The position numbers were made by a program, and so were the translations under genes. This document shows positions 24,866 to 36,329 of a stretch of 64,000 nucleotides of DNA, piece after piece (the first letter of the stretch is position 1; the number at the start of each line of letters is the position of its first letter). The notes under the pieces are model-generated. The model saw nothing but the letters and a program-made list of their open reading frames with translations. It had not been told where the DNA came from and did not search any database. Source of the DNA: Hemerocallis citrina (Eukaryota; Streptophyta; Magnoliopsida; Asparagales; Asphodelaceae); NCBI GenBank assembly GCA_017893485.1, contig CM030366.1, positions 186,107,947-186,171,946 on the forward strand. The letters are read 5' to 3'.

Positions 24866-27800
24866 TGTAACGCCCCGAATTCCAAATACACTGAATTCGA
24901 GATTCCACAGGATCTTTACACTTCATTTAGTACAATTTTACAAGGAATTTAAAACTTTTCACTTTACATTAGAGTTTACATGAAACTTTACACTTTACAT
25001 TTTACAGCGGAAGCAAATTTACAACATTTAAATAAAGTACAACAACATTGAATAATCTTTAAGCATCTGTTCCTCTTTAATCTTTACCATGTCATTTACC
25101 CTGCATACAAAACTGTGGGTACGTCAGTTTATTCAACCGACAAACATTATACACGACCATCTTCTCTATGCCGAAAATAGTATAACTAATTTTCCATATT
25201 TAACAAACACAAACTTATCACATATCAAACTAAAGGGAATACCCTAATGATGTCGTGTTGTAATTGTGCACTTAGTCCTTAATGCAGTTATTTATATTAT
25301 ATGACACTAATGCACACTTGTTCGGATTCTATGCATCCCATACTACATAGGTCCGAGGGCAAGCCCTTAATCGTTCTTCATCTTGTAGGGTTCAATCCCT
25401 CGTCATGTCTTAATCTACTACTGTAACTACGGTAAGTATCCTAGATATTTTCTGACATACGAACTCATGTCTAGGCGCCCTGGAGGGAATTCCAACGCAC
25501 TGACACATGACTCATCATGCAGGCATCCTGTGGTAATTCAGCTCCTACCATAGACATGATACCACCCGCAGTCGTCCAATATCCCACGAGCGTCGTCATC
25601 GGGACGGTACTCTGGAGCAGTATCCACGCCCTATCATGACTCATCATGGGACATCCTGGGATACGCTCTCGCCGCCAATCCAATGGCCTTCATACTCAAT
25701 GTTTTTCTCTTACTTTCATCACATCTTCACTATGTAACTAATCCTTAATTCTAATGAAATCATGACCAAAATCAAAGCTCTAGAGTTAGCCCCCTCACTA
25801 CTACCGGTCTTATTTCTTTCATTTCACAATGACCCAAACCTGGTCTTTTTAATGTCAATAATCATGATTCATCATTTTTTACTTGCCAGTGTGAGTTTTG
25901 GCTACACTCTCATTTTCAATTTCAATTCATAAATTCACATGTTGAGTTGTCATACTCAAAATTATTTCTCTTTTCCAATCATGATTTCTAAATTATTCAA
26001 TACTCCATAACTATACATGGAATTCAATTATTCATCATGTAATTCATGAAATATCATTTTCACATTAAAAACCACATCACTAGTTATACGATCAAAAATG
26101 AATATTCACACTTCATAATTTGTCACACTATTCTCCAATGAGAATAATTCACATCACTTCCCATAATTCCTTTCTTATTCATATTCATTTTCTAACATTT
26201 CATTTTAAGTCCTTTTGCAAAGTACAACTTTCATAAAAATGCAAGTGTAGAACCATAGTTCTAAATTATACTTTTGGTCTCAAAATATACTCTATTTCAT
26301 TAAAATAATTCCCAATTTATTTTTCATAAATCCCACATAATTTTAGGATAATACTCATATTTTTTTCTAATTTTTTTAATCATCAAAACCACAAAAAAAA
26401 TAATTTTTCCCCCCAATTTAAATACTGGCCGAGCCCAGTATTCAAACCCACAACCAGAGAGAAACGAGCCACAGGCACAGGCCACTAGGCCACTTGCGCC
26501 AGTGGTATGAAGGGGAGCTGAGAGCATTAAGTGCTCTCGGCTGAACCTTGTTATTTTTTAAATGTTCGAAACAAAAATATATGGTGTCAGCGGGATTCGA
26601 TCCCTCAGCCTTTGAGAAACCCCGCATACACTGTAGCGAATAACAGCATCCCGACCACTCGAGCTATAGGCTCGGGTTATCATAGTGCAACTTGAATTCC
26701 AATTAAATTAACCCTCTCTGTTTAGTAAAACATTTCGATGTTCATCAAGTTCTCATTTCATTTTGCTCTTACTAACATGCTGTAAAAATTCCAGATTAAT
26801 TATTCCCATCATGAATTATACTCCAGCATATAAAAATAATTTTTTTCAATAATTAAATATGTATTTCCCAATAATTAACACATATTTACCTTACAATTTG
26901 GTTAAATTTATATACTACTACTAACACATTTCTTTTTCGACATTTCTTATCTAATTTTAATTTCACTAATCTCTACACCAATTTTCTATTTTTATTCGTT
27001 TCACAAACACACCAATTATATTCTAATTCATTCATTACAACGTTATCACGAAAGTCCATTTAAGCACATAAAGCGACATTGTCAATCTACTAATTCTTGA
27101 ATATAATTTTTAATGTTAATAATGAAGTTTTCTTCACACAATCCATAGCCATAATCATTTTGTACACAACTTAAATTTTAATAATAGCACCACATACAAT
27201 TGCATATCACCATTTCAATCAATCAATAGGTCATTTTTCCAATTAAATGTGTACTCTTATTAATCTTTTTCATGCATCATTCTTTCAATTCAAATCTAGT
27301 ATGCTTCCTAATTAGAAATATGGAAAATTTACCCACCTTATTTGGAGAGAAGTCAATTAGCAAAACCTCCTAGACCAATGTCCTTGCAAAAGAGCGATCC
27401 TCCTCCTTGATGCGCGCACTAGCCTCCAAGATGCAAACCCGAGCACTCCCTATTGATGCCGACCTCTCCTTGATGATGCAAGCACGAACTCCCCACACAC
27501 ACTCTCAATCTTTTAACTCACTTGTTCTACTACTAAATAATGTATATTAACTATAGGTTTGGAAGAATAATTAGCACAAGAATAACTAGGCTGGGGGGGG
27601 GTTATTTATACTAAAAATTTAGGAAAATGGAAGGCTAGGATTGAAGTAAGAGTTAGGATTAAAAGGCTAGGATTCAAGGAGGAGTTACAATAACCAACCA
27701 TGATCAAGTAACCACCACTCATGATTCCAATTGAAATTTTCATTTTCCCTCCTTGGATTACAACCGGCCATACACAATGGTGCAATTTGCACGTGTATGT

Positions 27801-28165
27801 GCAATGCACGTGCATGCAATTGTCTCCAAAAATTTGTACATTATATTTTACAAAAAAAATCTTTAAAATGTATTCTACATTACAAGTTGTATTTAAAATA
27901 AAAATAGTTCATAGGCTTTAGTTTTATGGGCCAAAATAATAATAATAAAAAATAACAAATAAATTAGATTTGGGCTTTTTAAAAGAAAGGCTTTTGTCTA
28001 TTTGAAAAAGGGCTTTATATAGAAATAATTAAAGAGCACATATTTAGACATCTATACTCATCATAATGAAAATAATTATAAGATTTAATTCTACCAAAAA
28101 TATTGCACGTGCACACTACGTGCAGAAATAAATAACTTTCATTAAATGAAAATCGGGACATTACA
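24866..28165 (-). mobile_element. Solo LTR (3300 bp) inside the PMD gene
   Basis: Plus-strand ends are TGTAACGCCCCGA and TCGGGACATTACA, flanked by TGGAC (24861-24865) and CGGAC (28166-28170), a 5-bp duplication with one change. Removing it joins the PMD reading frame across the site, which confirms the boundaries. On minus it starts TGTAATGTCCCGATTTTC, in chromovirus style, and CAGCGGAAG near 25005 supports minus orientation. No internal domain remains. Inside are two tRNA-like promoter modules (26430-26670). Confidence 0.9.
26430..26670 (-). ncRNA. Two tRNA-like (box A/box B) modules, SINE-like, within the solo LTR
   Basis: On minus, module 1 has TAGCTCGAGTGG (26666-26655, box A-like) and GGGATCGAATCCC (26604-26592, box B-like). 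Module 2 has TGGCCTAGTGG (26492-26482) and GGGTTTGAATACT (26449-26437). Box spacing of roughly 35-50 bp fits internal Pol III promoters. Neither folds into an obvious full tRNA by eye. They may be a degenerate tRNA-derived SINE or tRNA relics within the LTR. Transcription is not shown. Confidence 0.45.
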
Positions 28166-29349
28166 CGGACGTCCCCGTATAATTGAACCAACGTCGGATT
28201 GGTTGGTCGACCCACCAGCTGTAGAGTTGTTACCCCCTTTAGGGGTATATTGGGCGGGGCGGCGCACCTGGGTCGATAACCCACGGCAATCACTGACCTA
28301 TTATAGAGATGAGTTAGATAACTTGCGGGACGATTTCGTCAATTGGGAACCGTACTCACCCGCAAGGTTAGCACGGGTTCCACCGGTTTGTTTGGCCGGT
28401 GCCCTTTGGTTGACGGCTGCACCACTTGTCAATTTTTCTGTTGTTGAGTTCCAGTACCCGGACAGAGTGATGCAGCAATTTGGATATCAGCAGAAGATTC
28501 CCGAAGTCCGGTCTTATGATAAAAAATTGCACGAGGTGAGAGGAACTGGTCGAGTGCCTAACTTTGATTGGGCTGATTTTCACCGAGTCCATGTGGCAAA
28601 CTGGAACACCATGCGGTATCAGATGACACCAAATATGTTAACTTTCGCTATATCGTTCGATGGCTCATTCCAGCATGTATACATGACGTGGTATAGGCGC
28701 ATTACATGGTTGTATGTTTCTCCACAAGCCGCTATACCAGCCGGTGTGCAAATTCCAATTCCCCCTGCCGAGGAAGAACCAGCCCCCGCATATTCCTCTT
28801 CCCAGTCGATGTATCAACCAAAGGCGTCGACATATCGAAACTTGGTTAGTACTTTTTTACGCAATTTCATACATTTAGTATGCATGTATTGTTAAGATAT
28901 AAGGATAGAATGATAAATTATTTTACATGTTGTTTAAATTGAAATTTTTAACCTTATGTAGATTGAAAACACATGGGAGACCGTTCTAGTAGCTACTCGT
29001 GTCTTGAAGAGTAAGGTACCCGAGAACGTTAAGGAAATCATGCGGAAGATTCTAAAGCCGTGCCGCCGTAGTCTCGAAGAGGTTGGTGAAGGTCCACAAA
29101 TTGATGCATATTTAAAATCCAACGTGGCACTTCCCTGGTGAAAACAAACTGTGATTAGGCCGGGAATTCGCATCACCGAGCCGCAACAGGTGCAACACCA
29201 ACAACCACCTGAAGAAGATGTGGAGGAGCAATGGGAAGATGACCCTCAATCCCCCAAAACCGAAGGTCGACGACGGAATCCGCAACGAAAGAGGAACCCA
29301 CCCGATCAATTTACACCAAGTGGTCGCAAACCGCGTGGTCGTAAAAGGT

Positions 29350-29812
29350 AGTATCTAACAATAGGTTGGTTAGTGGTATTTTACTGTTTGGTTTTTGATT
29401 TTATTCCGTTCAAATAACTAAGAACTACTGTTTGTTTCTATGTTTGTAAATGTTGTAGATAAATACCGGGCATCCGCGAAAGTCAACCATGAAGATGGCT
29501 GAATGATCCATGTACAGGACTTCATTGATGAGATGAATTTTTTTGTAATGAATGACTTGTAATAGGTAGTTGGAAAAAATACCGAAATGAAGTTGAACGA
29601 ATTGTTGAGATTAGTATTTGCTAATGAATGTCCTATTTTATGTCTTCACATTTATATTGCTGCGAACATGGATTTCTGAGTTGTTGTGGTATGATATATA
29701 TATGTTGTTGTATTGTTGTGAACTGATTTTCTCAATTCTTGTGCTATGAATTATTGTTGTGAGGTTGTATTTACACCAAGACACCTGTACTGATTTTCTG
29801 CCGAAATATCTT
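29350..29812. other. 3' region of the MULE-1 PMD gene
   Basis: TA/TG-rich sequence after the PMD coding end, with what looks like a spliced or untranslated 3' tail. No gene is seen. Confidence 0.5.
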
Positions 29813-30275
29813 TACCTAACCCGTCATTGGTGATGACGGGTTACCCACACCTAACTCGTCATCGCCAATAACGGGTTAAGTAGACATATATTGGCCGAAG
29901 ATTTTTAATCTCAGGTCTGTAGATGATACAGTTCTCTCTACTTAATCCGTTATTGTGAACAACAGGTTAAGATCACCTAACCCGTTATCCACAATGACGG
30001 GTTACGTAGACATATAATGGCAGAAGATTTTTAATCTCAGGTATGTAGATGATAAAGTTCTGCCAAAATATCTCTACTTAACCCGTTATTGTGAATAACA
30101 GGTTAAGATCACTTAACCCGTTACTCACAATGACGGGTTAAGTAGACATATATTGGCCGAAGAATTTTTGACTCGGCTCTGTAGAAAGTTCTGCCAAAAT
30201 ATCCCTGCTTAACCCGTTATTGTGAATAACGGGTTAAGTGATCGTAACCCGTTATTCACAATAATAGGTTAAGTA
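29813..30275. repeat. MULE-1 internal palindrome cluster A
   Basis: About eight copies of a roughly 30-bp palindrome, consensus CTTAACCCGT-N~10-ACGGGTTAAG with variants, occur in pairs. The pairs recur about every 110-140 bp, separated by a conserved spacer containing AGACATATATTGGC(C)GAAGA and GATAAAGTTCTGCC(A)AAATAT. The same palindrome lies in both terminal inverted repeats. Confidence 0.88.
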
Positions 30276-30479
30276 GAAAGGTATTTTTATGCTTTGTACA
30301 AATTTCTCTTCACTCTTTGCGAGAATTATCTCCTGAACTCTGCAAAGAGACATTAATATGCCCATAATTATTTATATTTTATATTAATTTTCATTTATTG
30401 CCACGTAACTAACCACTATAAATTTGTTAACATTATAGGTGGTGTAAAAGTTCAAAAAATAAAATTTCATTAGTAACCT

Positions 30480-30550
30480 AGGGTAAGGGTTAGGTTAAGA
30501 TAGGGTTAGTCTAGGGTTAGGGTTATGGTAAGGTAGGCTTAAGGGTTAGT
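30480..30550 (+). repeat. Degenerate telomere-like GGGTTAGG array
   Basis: Imperfect GGGTTAG/GGTAAGG units. A similar array in the opposite orientation occurs at 32071-32170. The units are not the canonical TTTAGGG plant telomere repeat in register, so simple-sequence origin is also possible. Confidence 0.65.
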
Positions 30551-30659
30551 AGTGAGTATTTGTTTTTTGTTTTGATTAATTAGGTTAATATTTGTAAATC
30601 CCTATATTTAGATTTCACTTTGCAACATGTGGAACCACATGTACAACATGGAAATAATC

Positions 30660-31735
30660 CTAACTTGTAGTACATGTGGGAATCTACATGTGGTTTTTCC
30701 CATATATAGGCTACATGTGGGGATCTACATGTAGTTTTTCCCATATATAGACTACATGTGGGAAAAAAGCACAAAGACCGAGGATAAAAAAGAAGAACCA
30801 GATGATTCAAGCTACATTACTCCGAGCCACATTACAAATGTGCCTAGTCTTGCATTGTACTAACGTCACGCAGCTATCTCACTAATTATCCTTCTTCATC
30901 TCTAACCTGATCTTTCCATAATGAACTTGTTCTACTACATGTGATCAGATCCAGTTCTACTACGAAGAGAAAAAGAATAAAAATAAATAAAAATCAATTT
31001 GACGCTCCCGCCTTTCTCTCTCTTTATCATAACTAGACGTGATTTCAGAATTTCGTTCAAATCCCCCAAATCTTGCAGTTTTGGAAAAAATCATCCAAAA
31101 CCCTAGAATCTCTCTTCAATCGTCAATGGAGTTCCGTTACCGCTCCAACGAAGAGAGACCGACGTGAACGTCGTTAACTTGCTTTTACAAAAAAAAGGGT
31201 TAGGCTTTTCCGAAACTAATCAGATCTAGTTGTTGATGGCCAAGTAATTGGATCTGATAGCATGGCACATCTGGTTAGGCTTTTCTATTAGGGATATCAG
31301 CATCATCACAGCGTCTCGAAGAACTGCACACAATTACTTCATGACGAGATTCCACATATAGGCTACATGTGGGGATCTACATGTGGTTTTTCCCACATAT
31401 AGACTACATGTGGGGAAAAAGCACAAGGACCGAGGATATAAAAGAAGAACCAGATGATTCAAGCTACCTAGGACCTAGTCTTGTATTGTGCTAACGTCAC
31501 GCAGCTATCCCATTAATTCTCCTTCTTTATCACTCTGCACCACTCTGTTCATAATCTCTCTAAGGAACGGATTGTACATGTGAGATTCTCGAAAAAAATT
31601 GTCAGCTATTTCATTGTACATGTGGATTTTTCCAAGTGTGGTCCACATGTGGGGAGCTACATGTGGTTTTCCTCTTACATGTGGGGATCTACACTTGGTT
31701 TTTTCCATAATGAACTTGTTGTACTACATGTGATC
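30660..31735. repeat. ACATGTGG-rich duplicated segment in MULE-1
   Basis: A block of roughly 210 bp beginning TAGGCTACATGTGGGGATCT occurs at about 30705-30910 and again at 31361-31560. It includes AAAAGCACAA(A/G)GACCGAGGAT, AGAAGAACCAGATGATTCAA and TAACGTCACGCAGCTATC. A third shared piece (CCATAATGAACTTGTT) follows each copy (30915 and 31706). TACATGTGG and its relatives recur more than a dozen times. I see no coding content. Confidence 0.75.
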
Positions 31736-32070
31736 ACACCTCTTCTTCCCAATCTTGTGGAATTCTTCCCAGTTGCATGTCTGGAGAATGTCTTCAGGAA
31801 CGTCTTCATTGTAAACAATGTACGAGGATTTTGAAGATTATATATTATTATTCAAGCCAGACATGGAAGAATTAATATGAATGTCTATTTTGTAGAGTTC
31901 AGAAGACAATGTACGTAAAGAGTGGAGAGACACATGTAATTAATGGTAGAACTTAAATATCTATAAACTCTTTACTGGAAACTTATTACCTATCACCTCC
32001 GAACTACAAATATTAACGTAATTAATGATAAACCAAAACAAGATCTTACCGCAAATGTCTTCCTTGCAAT

Positions 32071-32170
32071 GACCTTAACCCTACAATAACCCTAACCCTA
32101 CCCTTAACCCTCGCTAACCCTAACCCTACCTTTAACCCCTGTTAACACTAACCCTAATCCTAACCCTAAC
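32071..32170 (-). repeat. Degenerate telomere-like CCCTAAC array
   Basis: CCCTAAC/CCTACC units, inverted relative to 30480-30550. The two arrays bracket the ACATGTGG segment. Confidence 0.65.
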
Positions 32171-32794
32171 GAATGATATAGTTTTTTTTATATTTTCTGG
32201 GGGTGTTCTGTACATATTTTCTGGGGGGTGTAGTCAAATTAAAAAATATAAAAAAATATAAATATTATACAAACCAAGTTATCATCTATCTTTTGTATAA
32301 AGTTCCACAGAGACTGTTCGTAACGAGTGAAGAGAAAATTGAAAATAGAAAACAACCAATTAATTTTTGGCCTACTTCCTAGCCGGAGACAACGGCCTAG
32401 GGTATAAACATTATGTTGGAGACAACAGCCTACTTTAACTAGGCAAACCTACTGTAACCCTACTCTAACCCTACAAAGTACTCTAACCCAACCAAAAATT
32501 ATATCTAACATAATTGTTTAAACCGAATTCGCTGAATGAACATAAATGTTTTAAAAATTTATTTGTTTACAAACAAAATTTGAAATCGTGTAACGAACAT
32601 CTCTGAATAGCTGATTATATAAAATTTTATGAACAAATTTTTTGCAGCGGGTTTTAGTAGGGTTAAAGTGGTGTTTGAATAATTTATTATAAATTGTTTT
32701 CATTAAGTGAACTACATTATATGTTATATTTACAAACTTGTTTACAATTTTTTTGTCATGCAATTTAAAAATTATCAGTATTGCTGATATAGGT

Positions 32795-33368
32795 ACACTT
32801 AACCCGTTATTTAGGATAACGGGTTAAGTGTACTTAACCACTTAACCCGTTATCGTCAATAACGGATTAAGTTAACGTATATTGGCAGAACTTCAACATC
32901 TACACCCGTAGGTAGTCATAAACTTCTGCAAATATAAGTGTACTTAACCCATTGTTGGAGATAACAGGTTCTTTTAACTTAACCCGTTATCCATAACAAC
33001 GGGTTAAGTTGACAAATATTGGCAGTGGTTCATCATGTACAGACCAACTATTGGCATAAAGGTCCATATATATTTCTCTACTTAACCCGTCGTTGGTGAC
33101 GACGGGTTAAGTATACTGAACCCGTCCTCACCAACGATGGGTTAAATAGACAAATATAAGCAGAAGTTTATGAATACATGGTCTGTATATTTTGAGATGT
33201 GTATCAATTTGGTGGTCATGCTTGCTGTCCTTGTTGCTGCATTTGTTGCTGAATAACGAGTTAAGTGGAGAGATATTAGCAGGACTTCATCCCCTACAGA
33301 CCAAGTATTGATTAAGTATTGCCAATATCTATCTCCTTAACCCGTTATCCCCAATAACGGGTTTAGCA
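32795..33368. repeat. MULE-1 internal palindrome cluster B
   Basis: About seven or eight further CTTAACCCGT...ACGGGTTAAG palindromes, again largely paired, with spacers containing GACAAATATTGGCAG and TACAGACCAA(C/G)TATTG. The arrangement parallels cluster A. The last copy is beside the presumed 3' end of the transposase gene. Confidence 0.87.
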
Positions 33369-34094
33369 GAGAGTACATTGATCAATACTACATACATTTT
33401 TACAATTTTCCACAACGTAGATATATCATCCAGAAAATACACAATCTGCAACACAAATAATAAATCTGTACACATCGGCATCCAGAAAATTTTCATTACC
33501 AAAAAACTCACAAATAGTTCGGGTTGCTCAAATTGCACACATCTTCAAAATTCACAAATTTCAACATAAATAAACATTCGCTACCCAATTACATGATCAA
33601 AACCCACAGCAACATATGTAGTTCACAAATACACAATATGCACACATACAGAGATTACACTCTGATTAAATACATCAGTAATTTAATTATACCAAATAGA
33701 TCTGTTCAATTAACCATATATATACAATCAAAAGTAAGAAAATTTTCAACGCATTGCTTCTTTCCATGGGCGCGATTTTTTGTTTCATTTCGGACATACA
33801 CCAAAAAAAAAAAAATTAAGTTAATAATCGAGTCGAAATTAATAATTATCTGCACAACAAAATAAAAAAGTAAGCAATTATTCGGTGTTTATCTTGAAAG
33901 TTTGATATGACATACATAACAAGAAAAATCCCTTAGCACGAACCTTCGCCTGTATCATCATCACTCTCTCCAGCATTTGGAGCTTCTTCGTACCCTACCG
34001 ATCCACTAAATAAGGAAGAAGAATGGGTTAATATCGACTACAACAAGTTTACATTCATTGAGTCCAATTAACAAATACAAAAATCTGTGATATA

Positions 34095-36272
34095 TTACCT
34101 TGCTATATTTTTTGGGCAATTTCGTGAATCGTGACCTACGACACGAAGGCATGTCCTGCAAAGTCTTGGCCTCTTCGTTTTTTGGCCTTCTCTGATAGAC
34201 TTCAACCTTTTCCCTTTAGGCCTCCCCTTTGTGGTGCACTGCACGGGGTCACCTACATGTGCATGTGCATGTGCATGTCCACCACTCTCAGGTTGTGCGC
34301 TACCTTCGTGTGGAGTACTGTTCCCTGATTCAATGTTAGCAAAGCCTTCGATTCCCTTGAGCATGTGGTCGAGCATGTACTTGTGCCCTCGCTCTGAAGA
34401 ACAACCAAGATCGACCAAATGTCTTGAGTGCATAGTCAGTACACAATAACGAGAGGCAAAATTGTCGCCCATACTATTGGAAACCGGTATACTGCTTCTT
34501 CTCAGTTGATCCCTGCTCCATCGCCTACAAATATATTGCTCGGGTAGTGCGGTGTGATCTGTGAACCGAATAACTGCCAATAGATGTTTGCAGGGAATGC
34601 CTACGAAGTCGTATATGGAACAAGGGCATTTAGCAATTTGAGTGATTTAACAATAAGAAATCACCCTCCCCAGTTCTGAATTTCCACAAACTATTACAGA
34701 ATAAGCTGCACTATCCGGTGTATCCATACTCGCAATTAAACTGACATTAAGTAATAAGCTTTTATAACTTCTTGTTGGAATTTATAGAAAATCTTCAGTG
34801 TGTATGTTCTCGCCATTTGTGACTCCAACGCCCATTCGGTCTTCAGTTTTGGCCTCTTCTCGCGATTACGATATGTTTCTTTAAGTTCATCGTGTCTTTG
34901 TTTTACTAAGATCTGGTCAAAGATGACGGCAAATTCATGTAATGAGTACTTCTTATGAGTATGGTGCTTCAAGGATGAATGTAGCGATTCGCTACGTTGG
35001 GTACTCAACATGCCCCCCCAAAATGAGTCTCTTGCGTACACGGGAGCCCATTTTTCACGGATCTCAAATTTTTCCTTCAACCATTTGTTATTCTCAAATT
35101 TGTACTGGGAGATCAAATTTTTCCACTTTTGTTCAAATTCTGTTTTAAATTCCGCCGTATAAATGATAGTCTTCAAAGCATCCCTGAACTCGTCAACGTT
35201 ATTCGGCATGCGCACTTCATACGGTAACTTATCCAAAATATGCCAAATGCAATATCTATGTGACGTGATTGGGAAAACTCTAGAAACTGCAGAAGTTATT
35301 CCATGATCCTCATCTGTCACGATGTTGATCGGATCGCATTGCATTGCTTCTCGCCACTTTTCAAAGAACCACTCAAATGAGGATGCCTTCTCATTGGGAA
35401 TGAACCCACAACCTAGGAATATTGATTACCAATGATGGTTGAACCCAACAAATGGTACGAACAACATCCGTACCGATTTGTGTTGTAGGTAGCGTCAAAG
35501 CAGAGAACATCCCCGAATACTTCATAATTCTTTCTAGCGATACCATCCACTCAGATACAATGTGACAATCGCCCTTCGGGATCACATTGGTAATCAAAAT
35601 AGAATAAAAGATTGGTCTTCTTTTTGGATTCAAAGAACTCAAGTAGCATTTGCCCGTTGTGTCCTTTTAAACCCTCCATCTCGTCTCTCCTGAGATTTCT
35701 GACATCGGTTTCAGTGAAACCAATTTTCTCATTACCTCCACTTGCACCTTCGAAGAATAGCATTTTTTTGCCTACAGGGACATTAGCTTTGGTAAGTTGA
35801 GTAATTAATTTTTATCTGTCTTAGTCAATTCACGGTTTCGAGGTAGCAAGTGACGTCTACCGGGTGAAGTAAATTCGTGATTGTGTGCTTCATTTAACGA
35901 ATAAAGAATCCACAAATTACTTTGTGAATTACTTTGTGGGTTTAGTTTGACACGAACGAAAGCTTTGCAACCCGTTCTAGAAGTTGTGCCCCGTCTAACT
36001 TCATTATGATTATTTGGTGACTCCCCGGCTTTATTACAAACATATGATTTATCCACTACATCGTTGCCCTTATATTTATTTCCACCCTTACGCATAGAGA
36101 ATTCCGCACATTTGCAATATGATGAATAAAATTTTTCCGCTTCCTCAAGAGTGGGAAATGTCATACTAATCTTCGGTTTTAGGTGCTCGTCAACATGAGG
36201 AAGAAAGTTGCCAATTTGTTGTGCACGAACAAATTTCTCTCCGGCAACAGAACTTTCTTCAAAACTGTCCAT
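34095..36272 (-). pseudogene. FAR1/FRS-like MULE transposase of MULE-1, broken
   Basis: The order on minus is as follows. A FAR1-type DNA-binding domain (36272-35805) has FPTLEEAEKFYSSYCKCAEF and RTGCKAFVRVKL, ending in HNHEF. A spacer (35763-35551) follows, then the MULE catalytic core with FDATYNTNRYG (first Asp), NIVTDEDHGI (second Asp), CIWH, and ESLHSSLK. A SWIM zinc finger follows (CPCSIYDFVGIPCKH, about 34630-34570), and finally a basic tail with a CX2C-type knuckle (CRTCLRVVGHDSRNC). Family members bind their TIRs and cut and paste the element in the nucleus. A TGA at 35553-35551 and a frameshift near 35460 interrupt the core. A further stop separates the SWIM segment (near 34650). 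Confidence 0.88.
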
Positions 36273-36329
36273 ACCTAAGATACCGTGAAAAGGAGAACAG
36301 TTAGGGGTACTAAACCGTTGTATTTGGTG

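Larger units (their letters stand above)
23797..29349 (+). pseudogene. PMD (plant mobile domain, MAIN-like) gene of MULE-1, broken and split by a solo LTR
   Basis: The core encodes a PMD as in MAIN/MAIL proteins and in TE-carried relatives. It has FLVEAGFYGARF, KLDRPLLTALVERWRPETH, TFHLPVGEMTVTLQDVAIIT and GLPIDGVAV (24127-24330). After the solo LTR it resumes with VELLPPLGVYW, YMTWYRRITWLYVSP and a basic, Arg/Lys-rich C-terminus. Likely introns are 23860-23945 (GT...AG) and about 28844-28961. Defects are a stop in codon 6 of the first exon, a frameshift near 24085, the 3.3 kb LTR at 24866-28165, and a TGA near 29140. Host MAIN proteins act in silencing and genome stability. The role of TE-borne PMDs is unclear. 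Confidence 0.85.

Noticed and set aside
26580..26670. A functional tRNA-Ser or tRNA-Leu gene
   Set aside because: Box A and box B look plausible, but I could not pair an acceptor stem or a normal anticodon arm.
29813..30275. CRISPR-like regularly spaced palindromes
   Set aside because: This is eukaryotic DNA. The spacers are conserved rather than unique, and the repeats also occur in the transposon ends.
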